This document shows, piece by piece, positions 31,754 to 47,100 of a DNA stretch of 64,000 nt. Source of the DNA: Leptobrachium leishanense (lineage: Eukaryota; Chordata; Amphibia; Anura; Megophryidae). The translations under genes and the position numbers were made by a program. The stretch is from NCBI GenBank assembly GCA_009667805.1, contig CM019068.1, positions 3,145,218 through 3,209,217 on the forward strand, written 5' to 3'. How positions within the stretch are numbered: position 1 is the stretch's first letter; every line of letters begins with the position of its first letter. A model generated the notes under the pieces. That model had not been told where the DNA came from. It saw nothing but the letters and a program-made list of their open reading frames with translations, and ran no database searches.

Positions 31754-32774
31754 TTTTGTTGTTTACTTTGACAGCAGCCGGCTGGGAGTGGACTGGGGGT
31801 GCTTGTATGTTATTTATGGTTCTCCAAAAGTTTCTAGGGTTTGATATGTTATTGTTTAGATTTTCATTGAAGTAATGGGCTTTAGCCATTTTTGTTTGTT
31901 TTGCGCATTCATTCCGGCATTTTCGGTATTCGCAGTGATCGTTCATGGAACCAGTACTCTTGAAATTTGACCACAGTGAATCTCTAAGACGGTACATTAG
32001 TGTAAGATCAGCTGTAACCCAGGGGAGATGGGTCCCTTTTACTCGCACTTTACGCAGCGGGGCATGGGAATTCCAGACTTTCAGGAGCTCAGACTGAAAG
32101 TATTCAATTGCACAGTCTAGGTCTGGGATTAGGTTTAGTCTGTACCATGGGAGCTGTTTGAGATCACTTAGGAAGGATTCAAGAATAAATTTCTTGAAAG
32201 TCCTGGTGGTTATTACCTTTGGGGGAGATTTCATGGCCTTTATTTTGCGCACGCAGTACACTAGACAATGGTCACTAAAGCTATTAGCGAGAACACCTGC
32301 CTCCTGTATTCGATCAGGAGATGAGGAGAGAATCCAGTCCAGCAAGGTATGGTTAGGGCTTTTCATATTAATGCGAGTGGGGGAGGAGATTAATGGAGTT
32401 AGCTGCAAAGTTTTAAACAGTGAGCAGTGTTTATTGTTTTTAGGATTTAGCCAATCTGTATTAAAATCGCAGAGGACCAGCATTTCACTTTTTTGGTTTT
32501 GGGCAAGTAGGTTAAGGATTTTAGATATGTCAGAGAGGGAGTGCACTGGAGAGCTCGGTGGGCGATAGAATCCAGCAACAATGATGGATTTACTGAATGG
32601 AATCTCAAACCAGAGAGGAAATCAAAGGTGACAGGGGAGCTAGAAGTCTGTAAGGGTGTAAACTTCATGGACTCCTCAACATAAATAACAATTCCCCCTC
32701 CTCTCTTTGCTCTGTCCTTTCTATAACATGAATACCCCTGTATTGATATGGCAGAGTCTGGTACTTTTGGGGTT
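31754..32774 (-). pseudogene. LINE ORF2 APE-type endonuclease, N-terminally truncated
   Basis: The minus-strand frame 32447-32774 starts within the domain (SIQGYSCYRKDRAKRGGGIVIY). After a frameshift near 32610 the frame 31746-32546 gives LVLCDFNTDW (catalytic Asp-x-Asn), then SDHCLVYCV (the SDH motif), and a linker leading to RT. The first catalytic Asn and Glu positions lie upstream of the truncation and are missing. It ends where the LTR is inserted (31753). Confidence 0.92.
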
Positions 32775-33016
32775 AACATGCAACCAGATAAGGGGGAAAT
32801 CCCTGTTGCATAAATTACACGGCAGTAAAGCTTGTTTACTGGCTATACAAAAACACATTTACCCACAGGAATATAAGTATTAAAAACTAAAGCTACGCCA
32901 TTTTACACTAAACTAATTTAAACTAAAACCAAACGATGTAATATATATTTAAAAACACACGATATAAATTGAACAAAGTCTCTTGGGGTTTGAAGCATTA
33001 CATCAGCTCCATGACA
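32775..33016 (-). repeat. 5' LTR of element X, part 2
   Basis: Continues the LTR after the LINE and matches 28201-28448. It ends ATCAGCTCCATGACA directly before the minisatellite. It lacks a 7-bp GGAGCGT segment present in the other LTR. Confidence 0.9.
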
Positions 33017-37221
<4,205 letters not shown>

Positions 37222-37696
37222 CGTCTGTTCTATATGATGGCAGTGCCTGCGTCTGTTCTATATGATGGCAGTGCCTGCGTCTGTCTACTAATGATGGCAG
37301 TGCCTGCGTCTGTTCTAATATTGATGGCAGTGCCTGCGTCTGTTCTATATGATGGCAGTGCCTGCGTCTGTTCTATATGATGGCAGTGCCTGCGTCTGTT
37401 CTATATGATGGCAGTGCCTGCGTCTGTTCTATATGATGGCAGTGCCTGCGTCTGTTCTATATGATGGCAGTGCCTGCGTCTGTTCTATATGATGGCAGTG
37501 CTGCGTCTGTTCTATATGATGGCAGTGCTGCGTCTGTTCTATATGATGGCAGTGCTGCGTCTGTTCTATATGATGGCAGTGCCTGCGTCTGTTCTATATG
37601 ATGGCAGTGCCTGCGTCTGTTCTATATGATGGCAGTGCCTGCGTCTGTTCTATATGATGGCAGTGCCTGCGTCTGTTCTATATGATGGCAGTGCCG
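37222..37696 (+). repeat. 28-bp sub-array (CTGCGTCTGTTCTATATGAT type)
   Basis: About 17 tight units with CCTGCGTCTG in place of CCGGGG(TG)n. Three consecutive units lack one C (GTGCTGCG), which marks a local duplication. Confidence 0.96.
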
Positions 37697-38210
37697 GTGT
37701 CTGTTCTATATGATGGCAGTGCCGGGGTGTGTGTTCTATATGATGGCAGTGCCGGGGTGTGTGTTCTATATGATGGCAGTGCCGGGGTGTGTGTTCTATA
37801 TGATGGCAGTGCCGGGGTGTGTGTTCTATATGATGGCAGTGCCGGGGTGTGTGTTCTATATGATGGCAGTGCCGGGGTGTGTGTTCTATATGATGGCAGT
37901 GCCGGGGTGTGTTCTAGATGAAGGTAGGTGTGTGTGTGTGTCTGTGCCGGCAGTGTGTGTGGGTATGGGGTCTATATGATGGCAGTGTGTGTGTGTGTGT
38001 GTGTGTGTGTTCTATATGACGGCGGTGAGTGGCAGTGCCTGGCAGTGTGTGTGGGGGTGTCTATATGATGGTGGTGAGTGGCTGTGTCGGTGTGTGTTCA
38101 ATATGATGGCGGTGTCTAAATGATGGCAGTGAGTGGCTGTGCTGTGTGGTGGGGTCTCTATGATGGCAGTGAGTCGCTGTGCCGGGCAGTGTTCTATATG
38201 ATGTCATTTT
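37697..38210 (+). repeat. 30-bp sub-array and degenerate right edge
   Basis: Seven near-identical units with GCCGGGGTGTGTGTTCTATA lie at about 37710-37915, followed by decayed units to about 38210, just before exon 2 of the minus-strand gene. Confidence 0.93.
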
Positions 38211-38282
38211 CAGACGTTTGTGACACGTTTCTCAGCCTGGCGATAACGTGCAGCGTCCTCTGGTACTGGCGGAACCACTTAC

Positions 38283-38391
38283 CGGTGCTGAAGTGATGCT
38301 TGGCCTTGGCACATAGAGCAAACGCGACAGAATTCTGGACGGCGAGAGGTTTAACTGCCCGGATAACAGATCCAATAGCGGAATGGGAAGC
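38283..38391 (-). CDS. Exon 2 of an unidentified mitochondrial-type gene
   Basis: A 109-nt open exon on the minus strand. The acceptor is a C-rich tract ending CCCCAG before 38391. The donor ACCG|GTAAGT follows at 38282-38277. The frame fixed by exon 1 (phase 0) is open and gives 36 codons plus one base. The peptide (ASHSAIGSVIRAVKPLAVQN, then a run ending HHFSTG) is basic, with few acidic residues, like a mitochondrial presequence. I do not recognise the protein. No third exon was found. To the left lie 11 kb of minisatellite and transposons, so exon 3 must be beyond them or absent. Confidence 0.6.
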
Positions 38392-39040
38392 CTGGGGGGG
38401 GGGGGACACAAAGCATTTACATAGGGATGAGAAACAGGCGCGGGACCCAGAATGCCATGCTGCGTTAACCCTGTGCTGCCCGACATCCTCAGGTTACCCA
38501 GTGAGGCCGTGAATGTGCTGTGCAGGAAAAGCTCTGCCCCATATTAACCTGAAGGGGCGGGCACAGAGACAAACGTCACCCGTAACCCCAAAACAGCACC
38601 GGTGCGGGGTGGGATAATCTGGTTCCTCGTCGAGCCGTTCCAAGCAGCCGTTTCTCACCCATTTGACGCGGAGTTTTCGGGGTTTATTTGTTGCTTTGAC
38701 GTTTTGTATAAAAAAGTTATTTTACGGAGAAACGGGTGATGTAAAATATTTGGTTTATTATTTAGGCAGAAGCTCCTGTATATAGATTTATTACCACTTT
38801 AAAGGGTTTATTTCAGGTTATGCAGGATTTGTATATAAAGAGAGAGACAGACAGAGAGAGAGACAGAGAGACAGAGAGAGGAGAGACTGCAGGAACCGAC
38901 GGGCAACCAGATGCCACACAACACCCGCAACTAACGGAGAAACAGCAAGGGGTTAAATGAACCGGGGGGGGGGGTGACACACATCGCGTGACAGCAGCAC
39001 TCACTGAGCCTCCTGAGGTGTTTGGGGACCCTCCACTCAC
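38392..39040 (-). other. Intron 1 of the mitochondrial-type gene
   Basis: GTGAGT at 39040-39035 and AG at 38393-38392 give a 649-bp GT-AG intron. It contains a (GA)n microsatellite at 38839-38885 and a G-run of about ten at 38963-38973. Confidence 0.55.
38839..38885. repeat. (GA)n-rich microsatellite
   Basis: Imperfect AGAGAGACAGA repeats. Confidence 0.95.
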
Positions 39041-39076
39041 CCGGCCTGACAGTAACCTTGCACAGAGCGCCGCCAT
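39041..39076 (-). CDS. Exon 1 (coding part) of the mitochondrial-type gene
   Basis: ATG at 39076-39074 sits in a good Kozak context (GGAAACATGG). Twelve codons, MAALCARLLSGR, are followed by a donor CGG|GTGAGT. The exon ends in phase 0, matching the open frame of exon 2. The short Arg/Leu/Ala-rich N terminus suggests a mitochondrial targeting signal. The promoter features upstream and AACATGGCGGC over the start (YY1 type) are typical of housekeeping mitochondrial genes. Identity unknown. Confidence 0.65.
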
Positions 39077-39215
39077 GTTTCCCGCAGACAATTAAGCTGG
39101 GGGCGGGGCCTGGACTCGCGGCTTGTGTGGGATGGAGTCGCTGCTCTATTGGTTACTCTTGACAGACACCGTAGGAGGGGCGTAAGGAACACTTACCTAT
39201 TGGCCGATGTTCTCA
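39077..39215 (-). promoter_or_regulatory. TATA-less GC-box/CCAAT promoter
   Basis: On the minus strand there are CCAAT boxes at 39203-39199 (GGCCAATAG) and 39152-39148 (ACCAATAG), and a GC box at 39110-39101 (GGCCCCGCCC). The start codon lies in a YY1-like AACATGGCGGC. No TATA box is seen. The order fits a vertebrate housekeeping promoter for the minus-strand gene. Confidence 0.65.
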
Positions 39216-39239
39216 TTCAACCTTTGGAATTTGGCGCGT

Positions 39240-39450
39240 CGGTCAGACATGTGACAAACCCATGAACGGTGTAAAACAGGCCGCACCAGGAGGCAGGCCC
39301 CAAGCCACGTGATATAAACACATGAGAGGTGTAATACAGGGACCCCACCACCAGGCGGCGGACCACAACACCAGGGGGCAGGCCCCAAACCACGTGATAA
39401 AAGCATACGGGAGGTGTAATACAGGGACCCCACCACCATGGGGCGGACCC
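39240..39450. repeat. Subtelomere-like tandem repeat, about three units
   Basis: GGTGTAATACAGGGACCCCA with the preceding CACGTGATA(TA)AA and following GGCGGACC(A/C)C recurs about three times with a spacing of 80-110 bp. It lies between the gene promoter and the telomeric run. Confidence 0.85.
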
Positions 39451-39472
39451 CAAGGCACTTAATATAAAAAGG

Positions 39473-39722
39473 GGTTAGGATTAGAGGGTTAGGGTTAGGG
39501 TTAGGGTTAGGGTTAGGGTTAGGGTTAGGGTTAGGGTTAGGGTTAGGGTTAGGGTTAGGGTTAGGGTTAGGGTTAGGGTTAGGGTTAGGGTTAGGGTTAG
39601 GGTTAGGGTTAGGGTTAGGGTTAGGGTTAGGGTTAGGGTTAGGGTTAGGGTTAGGGTTAGGGTTAGGGTTAGGGTTAGGTTAGGGTTAGGGTTAGGGTTA
39701 GGGTTAGGGTTAGGGTTAGGGT
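39473..39722 (+). repeat. Telomeric (TTAGGG)n array
   Basis: About 40 TTAGGG units, almost perfect. The first two are irregular (TTAGGATTAGAGG) and one lacks a G near 39679. The G-rich strand runs rightward, the orientation of a right-hand chromosome end. Confidence 0.99.
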
Positions 39723-39822
39723 NNNNNNNNNNNNNNNNNNNNNNNNNNNNNNNNNNNNNNNNNNNNNNNNNNNNNNNNNNNNNNNNNNNNNNNNNNNNNN
39801 NNNNNNNNNNNNNNNNNNNNNN
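39723..39822. other. 100-N assembly gap
   Basis: Exactly 100 N, a conventional size for a gap of unknown length. Confidence 0.99.
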
Positions 39823-42800
39823 GAATGGGGAAAGCACTGCAGGATTACATGGGTAATAGGGCAGAGGATGGGAAAGCACTGCACGATTACAATGGTAATA
39901 GGGCAGAGGATGGGGAAAGCACTGCAGGATTACATGGGTAATAGGGCAGAGGATGGAAAGCACTGCAGGATTACATGGGTAATAGGCAGAGGATGGGAAA
40001 GCACTGCAGGATACATGGGTAATAGGGCAGGAGGAAGGGGAAGCACTGCAGGATTACATGGGTAATAGGGCAGAGGATGGGGAAACCACTGCAGGATTAC
40101 ATGGGTAATAGGGCAGAGGATGGGAAAGCACTGCAGGAATACATGGGTAATAGGGCAGAGGATGGGGGAAGCACTGCAGGATTACATGGGTAATAGGGCA
40201 GAGGATGGGAAAGCACGCACTCAGGATTACATGGTTAATAGGGCAGAGGATGGGAAAGCACTGCAGGATTACATGGGTAATAGGCAGAGGATGGGAAGCA
40301 CTGCAGGATTACATGGGTAATAGGGCAGAGGATGGGTAAGCACTGCAGGATTACATGCGTAATAGGCAGAGGATGGGGAAGCACTGCAGGATTACTGTGG
40401 TAATAGGGCAGAGAATGGGAAAAGCACTGCAGGATTACATGGGTAATAGGGCAGAGGATGGGGAAAGCACTGCACGATTACATGGTAATAGGGCCAGAGG
40501 GATGGGAAAGCACTGCAGGATTACATGGGTAATAGGGCAGAGGATGGGGAAGCACGAAGGATTACATGGTTAATAGGGCAGAGGATGGGAAGCACTGCAG
40601 GATTACATGGGTAATAGGGCAGAGGATGGGAAAGCACTGCAGGATTACATGGGTAATAGGGCAGAGGATGGGAAAGCACTGCAGGATTACATGAGTAATA
40701 GGGCAGAGGATGGGGAAAGCACTGCAGGATTACATGGGTAATAGGGCAGAGGATGGGGGAAGCACTGCAGGATTACATGGGTAATAGGGCAGAGGAAGGG
40801 GGAAGCACTGCAGGATTACATGGGTAATAGGGCAGAGGATGGGGAAACCACTGCAGGATTACATGGGTAATAGGGCAGAGGATGGGGGAAGCACTGCAGG
40901 ATTACATGGGTAATTGGGGAAAGCACTGCAGGATTACATGGGTAATAGGGCAGAGGATGGGGAAGCACTGCAGGATCACATGGGTAATAGGGCAGAGGAG
41001 GGGGAAGCACTGCAGGATTACATGGGTAATAGGGCAGAGGATGGGGGAAGCACTGCAGGATTACATGGGTAATAGGGCAGAGGAAGGGGAAGCACTGCAG
41101 GATTACATGGTAATAGGGCAGAGGATGGGGAACCACTGCAGGATTACATGGGTAATAGGGCAGAGGATGGGGGAGCACTGCAGGATTACATGGGTAATAG
41201 GGCAGAGGATGGGGAAGCACTGCAGGATTACATGGGTAATAGGGCAGAGGATAGGGAAGCACTGCAGGAATACATGGGTAATAGGGCAGAGATGGGAAGC
41301 ACTGCAGGATTACATGGGTAATAGGGCAGAGGATGGGGAAGCACTGCAGGATTACATGGGTAATAGGGCAGAGGATGGGAAAGCACTGCAGGATTACATG
41401 GGTAATAGGGCAGAGGATGGGGAAGCACTGCAGGATTACATGGGTAATAGGGCAGAGGAAGGGGGAAGCACTGCAGGATTACATGGGTAATAGGGCAGAG
41501 GATGGGGAAGCACTGCAGGATTACATGGGTAATAGGGCAGAGGAAGGGGGAAGCACTGCAGGATTACATGGGTAATAGGGCAGAGGATGGGGAAACCATT
41601 GCAGGATTACATGGGTAATAGGGCAGAGGATGGGGAAGCACTGCAGGATTACATGGGTAATAGGGCAGAGGATGGGGAAGCACTGCAGGATTACATGGGT
41701 AATAGGGCAGAGGATAGGGAAGCACTGCAGGAATACATGGGTAATAGGGCAGAGGATGGGAAAGCACTGCAGGATTACATGGGTAATAGGGCAGAGGATG
41801 GGAAGCACTGCAGGATTACTGGGTAATAGGGCAGAGGATGGGAAGCACTGCAGGAATACATGGGTAATAGGGCAGAGGATGGGGGAAGCACTGCAGGATT
41901 ATATGGGTAATAGGGCAGAGGATGGGGAAACCACTGCACGATTACATGGGTAATAGGGCAGAGGATGGGAAAGCACTGCAGGATTACATGGGTAATAGGG
42001 CAGAGGATGGGGAAGCACGGCAGGATTACATGGTTAATATGGCAGAGGATGGGGAAGCACTGCAGGATTACATGGGTAATAGGGCAGAGGATGGGAAAGC
42101 ACTGCAGGATTACATGGGTAATAGGGCAGAGGATGGGAAAGCACTGCAGGATTACATGAGTAATAGGGCAGAGGATGGGGAAAGCACTGCAGGATTACAT
42201 GGGTAATAGGGCAGAGGATGGGGAAGCACTGCAGGATTACATGGGTAATAGGGCAGAGGATGGGAAAGCACTGCAGGATTACATGGGTAATAGGGCAGAG
42301 GATGGGAAGCACTGCAGGATTACATGGGTAATAGGGCAGAGGAAGGGGGAAGCACTGCAGGATTACATGGGTAATAGGGCAGAGGATGGGGAAACCACTG
42401 CAGGATTACATGGGTAATAGGGCAGAGGATGGGGAAGCACTGCAGGATTACATGGGTAATAGGGCAGAGGATGGGAAAGCACTGCAGGATTACATGGGTA
42501 ATAGGGCAGAGGATGGGGAAGCACTGCAGGAATACATGGGTAATAGGGCAGAGGATGGGGGAAGCACTGCAGGATTATATGGGTAATAGGGCAGAGGATG
42601 GGGAAAGCACTGCAGGATTACATGGGTAATAGGGCAGAGGATGGGAAGCACTGCAGGAATACATGGGTAATAGGGCAGAGGATGGGAAAGCACTGCAGGA
42701 TTATATGGGTAATAGGGCAGAGGATGGGAAAGCACTGCAGGATTACATGGGTAATAGGGCAGAGGATGGGAAAGCACTGCAGGATTACATGAGTAATAGG

Positions 42801-43163
42801 GCAGAGGATGGGAAAGCACTGCACGATTACATGGGTAATAGCGCAGAGGATGGGAAAGCACTGCAGGATTACATGGGTAATAGGGCAGAGGATGGGGGAA
42901 GCACTGCAGGATTACATGGTAATAGGGCAGAGGATGGGGAAGCACTGCAGGATTACATGGGTAATAGGGCAGAGGATGGGGGAAGCACTGCAGGATTACA
43001 TGGGTAATAGGGCAGAGGATGGGGAAGCACTGCAGGATTACATGGGTAATAGGGCAGAGGATGGGAAAGCACTGCAGGATTACATGGGTAATAGGGCAGA
43101 GGATGGGAAAGCACTGCAGGATTACATGAGTAATAGGGCAGAGGATGGGGAAAGCACTGCAGG
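39823..43163 (+). repeat. 43-bp satellite array, part 1
   Basis: About 78 monomers of 42-44 bp: GATGGG(G)AAAGCACTGCAGG followed by ATTACATGGGTAATAGGGCA GAG. Each normal monomer has one CTGCAG (PstI) site. Variants such as AAACCACTGC, AGGAAGGGGGAAGC and CATGAGTAAT recur in the same order, indicating higher-order repeats. The array resumes at 51314 after an inserted retrotransposon. Confidence 0.98.
43160..43163. repeat. CAGG target duplication, left
   Basis: CAGG at 43160-43163 is repeated at 51314-51317. Removing the element and one copy restores a normal satellite monomer. Confidence 0.93.
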
Positions 43164-44086
43164 TGTTGCAGACCCCGTTCAGAGGGCCAGCAGACAGATG
43201 TAAATACCTGTAAAAACAGGAAAGAATGAGGAGACAGACAGATTGGCTGCTTGTTCCATAGTATCCTCGTGGTTATCTCTTTATTAAATGCATATTTTCC
43301 AAATGCTTTTAAAACAATAACATTTTCATTCTAAATGACCTATTAGCATGTCATCTTCATTTTCGCAAAACATCTAACTTTCCCTGTGGAAAGTTGTGAA
43401 TCCGTCTCACAGACTATACATCCTATTATATACAGTGTGCAGCGTGCTACAGCTATTCCTTTTGCTTCTGCACATAAGGGGATGTCATATCTGCCAAGAC
43501 ATAGAACAATTCCTTTCTAATAACAAATAATAATGCATCTAAGATTTCTGCATATTGAGTACATTTAAATGTACATAACTGACTCTGCATCAGGAAATAC
43601 TGCTTTTACCATTATTATTGTAGAGTAACTGGAGCCTCCACCCTCCTAGTGTTTACATTAAGGATATCTCTTATTGTCTCCCATCTGACTCTCTGCACAG
43701 TTAATACAGCTGTATATAACATGGATTCTTTATTTTAAGTGTTTGGGAGTTACTTCCTGCTTTAGGCTTACCTGTAAAAACAGGAAAGAATCAGGAGACA
43801 GACAGATTGGCTGCTTGTTCCATAGTATCCTCGTGGTTATGAGGGTAAGCAGGAACACATCACCAGTGCCACACCTATAATCTTCCCCAATCCTTCCTGA
43901 ACATAAGACCCTGTGCGTCATAATAACAGTCCCCTGCTGCTGCAGCAGAGAGCTGCATTCTCATAGTGACTTGTTATAGGCACCATATACCACATAGAAA
44001 ACATAAACACATACCTTTCAATGTCACCACTATACATGACAATTACTTACTTTATACAATTGTGCACATACCTCGTATGTGTCACA
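43164..44086 (-). repeat. 3' LTR of young Ty3/gypsy element
   Basis: On the plus strand TGTTGCAGACC…TATGTGTCACA. It holds a 71-bp internal direct repeat (about 43204-43276 and 43770-43841) that starts at ACCTGTAAAAACAGGAAAGA. The duplicate is shared by both LTRs. Confidence 0.96.
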
Positions 44087-44098
44087 TCCTCCCCGACA
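44087..44098 (-). promoter_or_regulatory. Polypurine tract
   Basis: On the minus strand TCGGGGAGGA directly precedes the 3' LTR. Confidence 0.85.
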
Positions 44099-44179
44099 AA
44101 ATAAAATGGGCACCAGCTACAAAAAATATATATACACTCAGGCGCAAGATTACTATGTCCAGAACACCACTTTCTTAAC

Positions 44180-47100
44180 TTAATATGCTGCCCCTGTGGG
44201 AATGCATGGTACCATATTGTATGAGTCGTGAAACGGGTAGTATGAGAGTGGTGGCATATAATATGGTGTAGCCAATACAGGTAAGTGAGGAAAGGTATAT
44301 GCTGCTACACTGTAGAGCATAGTCTGTGGTTGTAGCGATGGTTGACCCAGTGTTTCGTACGTAAACACTTGTCTTGGCTTACTCCCTCTCACTGACCGTC
44401 TTGGTTCGATACAGCTTTCTGATGTCAGACTTTCTGCTTCATCAGGCAGGGCACATTCACTATCACTATCTCCACTGACTTCAGGTGGAAATGTTGAATT
44501 CAGGATCAATTCTTCTGGTGATTGAGTCTCGATCAAACTGTGTCTCTGTTCCTGTGGGACTTGGACTTGATCTCTTTCTCGCACGGTTCTCTCAGGTGAT
44601 GGTGACGTCATTTCGACAAGAGAGTTCTCATGGTTCAGTTTTGAACCTTGCCGGTAAGTATGCTGTCTCTTATGCTCTGTCCAACTCTCAGGAATTCTCA
44701 ACCAGTATCTTTCAGAGCTTTCCTCATCTGAATCGGTGAGGTCACTGTGGTAGGTAGGTTCTCTTGTCTTCTCCCTGTTACCTTGTCTGCTTTGTTTCTG
44801 GTTCCCGTGTTTCAGTGGGTGTGATGGTGTCTCCACAGGCAAGTCATTCACCAACAGTAATAGGTTTCGGTGCAGGGTTCTAGTTCCACTTTTGTTCCCA
44901 TTCTCAGGACTCACCACATAAACCGGATTGTCTGCTACTTGCTCTTTCACCACATAGATGATCTTCTCCCAGTATGATCTTAGTTTCCCTGGGCCTCCTC
45001 GCTCTCTCAAATTTCTAACAAGAACTCTGTCTCCAGGCTTCAGAATAACACCTTTGACCTTCAAGTCATATTGAGCTTTGCCCCGCGCACTTGATTGCTT
45101 ACTGTTTTCATTTGCTATTTGATATGCTTCAGCCATCTTTCCAGCCCAATGATCAGCAAATCCCTTATGAGTTAATCCCTCATCCTCTTCAACGAGCCCA
45201 AATATCAAGTCAACAGGAAGGCGAGGGTGGCGTCCAAACAGTAAATAGAATGGGGAATACCCAGTTGACTCGTGACGTGTACAATTATATGCATGGACGA
45301 TCTGGGGAAGGTGATCTTTCCAACGTATCTTTTCCTTATCAGCCAAGGTCCGGAGCATTTGGAGGAGAGTCCGGTTGAATCTCTCAGCTGGGTTACTTTG
45401 AGGGTGATACGGAGAGGTCCTCGAATGGCGTACTCCAGCAAGTTCCCGAAGGTTCCTGAAAAGCTCATTTTCAAATTCCCTGCCCTGGTCATGGTGTAGC
45501 TTTCCAGGGTAACCAAACCGAGGGATATAATCATTGAAAAGACGCTCAGCTGCTGTACGGCCAGACTTGTTTTTAGTAGGATAAGCTTGCGCAAACCTAG
45601 TAAAGTGATCTACGACCACTAGTATATACTCATACCCACCCCGGCTTGGCTCTAAGTGCAGGTAGTCGATGCAAACAAGTTCTAGAGGTGAGCTGGATGT
45701 TATACTCCCCATGGGTGCTCGGACATGGGTCGTTGGTTTCTTTTGCTTAATACAGGGACACTTCTTTGTGATATACTCCTCTACTTCCTTCTTCATATAT
45801 GGCCAGTAGAATCTTTGTCTCATCAGATGAAGAACCCGTTCTGTGCCCAGATGTCCCATGTTGTCATGTAAGTGCTCCAAAGAAAGTTGCTTATACTGGG
45901 TTGGGAGAACAAGTTGTTTGTTTTGAGCTGTTTGCCTATAGAGACATCCATCCTCTATAATTAGTTTGTTCCATTCATACAAAAGTTTCTTGGCCGCTCC
46001 AGTCACGGTTTTCTTTAGACTTTCATCTGGCACCTTGATTTCCTCCTTCATCTTCAATACCTTGGCTATCACTGGATCCTCCCGTTGAGCTTTGGAGAGT
46101 TCATCTTTATTTATTCTTGGCAACAATGAACCTTGGGATGTTGGGTCAGTTTCCATAGACGACATACTGAGTGCTGCAACCCAAGCCACATCTTTCTTTT
46201 TGGCTGCGCGAGCTCCATCCCAGACTGCTCGCACCACTTCAGATGACAATTGCTCAGTGCACTCAGTGGTATACTTTTCGATGTCAAGGGGGATACGCGA
46301 CAGTGTGTCAGCATCAATATTTATTTTACCAGGCCTATATTTCACATCAAAGTGGTAGTCGGACAATTCTCCCACCCAGCGATGGCCAACCCCATTCAGC
46401 TTCGCAGTGCTCATTATGTAGGTCAGGGGATTGTTGTCTGTGTAAATGGTAAAATGTGGAGCATAGAACAGGTAGTCTCTGAATTTTTCACACACTGCCC
46501 ATTTAAGTGCAAGAAACTCAAGTTTACCACTATGTAGGCAGTAATTTCTTTCGGCCTGGGACAGTGTCCGGGAGCCATACGCAATGACTCTTAATTTTCC
46601 ATCCTGACTCTGGTAGAGTATAGCCCCAAGGCCCCTTTCAGATGCATCGGTGTGCAGCGAGAATGGTAAATTGAAGTCTGGATAGGCAAGAATTGGTGGC
46701 TTTATCAACATGTCAATCAAGGTTTCAAGAGATTTCTGATGCTCACTTGTCCACTCCACAGGAGTTCTGGAAGGCATTTGGGGGCCTTTGGTCTTTCTCC
46801 TACTGGACTCAACTGGTGCCACCCCAGGCTTTGCTTGTAGGAGCTCATACATAGGCTTAGCTACACCTGAAAAATCTTGGATAAACGAGCGATAGTAGCT
46901 TAGGAAGCCGAGAAGCCTTCTTACCTCACCGACGGTATGTGGAGTATGACTTTTGAGTGACATAACTGCTTGAAGATCTTTGGGATCGATCCGCACACCT
47001 TCGGCAGACACAAGACGACCCACGTATCGGACTTCACCTCGGAAGAGCTCACATTTTTCAGGCCGAAGCTTGACTCCATGATGTTGGAGAGCTTGAAGAA

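Larger units (their letters stand above)
29254..32774 (-). mobile_element. L2/CR1-type LINE, 5'-truncated, with nested solo LTR
   Basis: The minus-strand order is endonuclease, RT, C-terminal domain, 3' UTR and an (ATTT)n tail at 29254-29272. The flanks carry AACAT twice (29249-29253, 32775-32779), and the LTR-X sequence reads continuously when the LINE is removed. The 5' end is cut within the endonuclease. A solo LTR with a CAGGG duplication sits at 31178-31748. Net LINE length is about 2.9 kb. Confidence 0.93.

Noticed and set aside
39823..43163. CRISPR-like regular repeats
   Set aside because: Monomers are contiguous with no unique spacers, and the context is eukaryotic.
44485..46537. Plus-strand frames opposite the gypsy pol
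   Set aside because: Shadows of the intact minus-strand pol.
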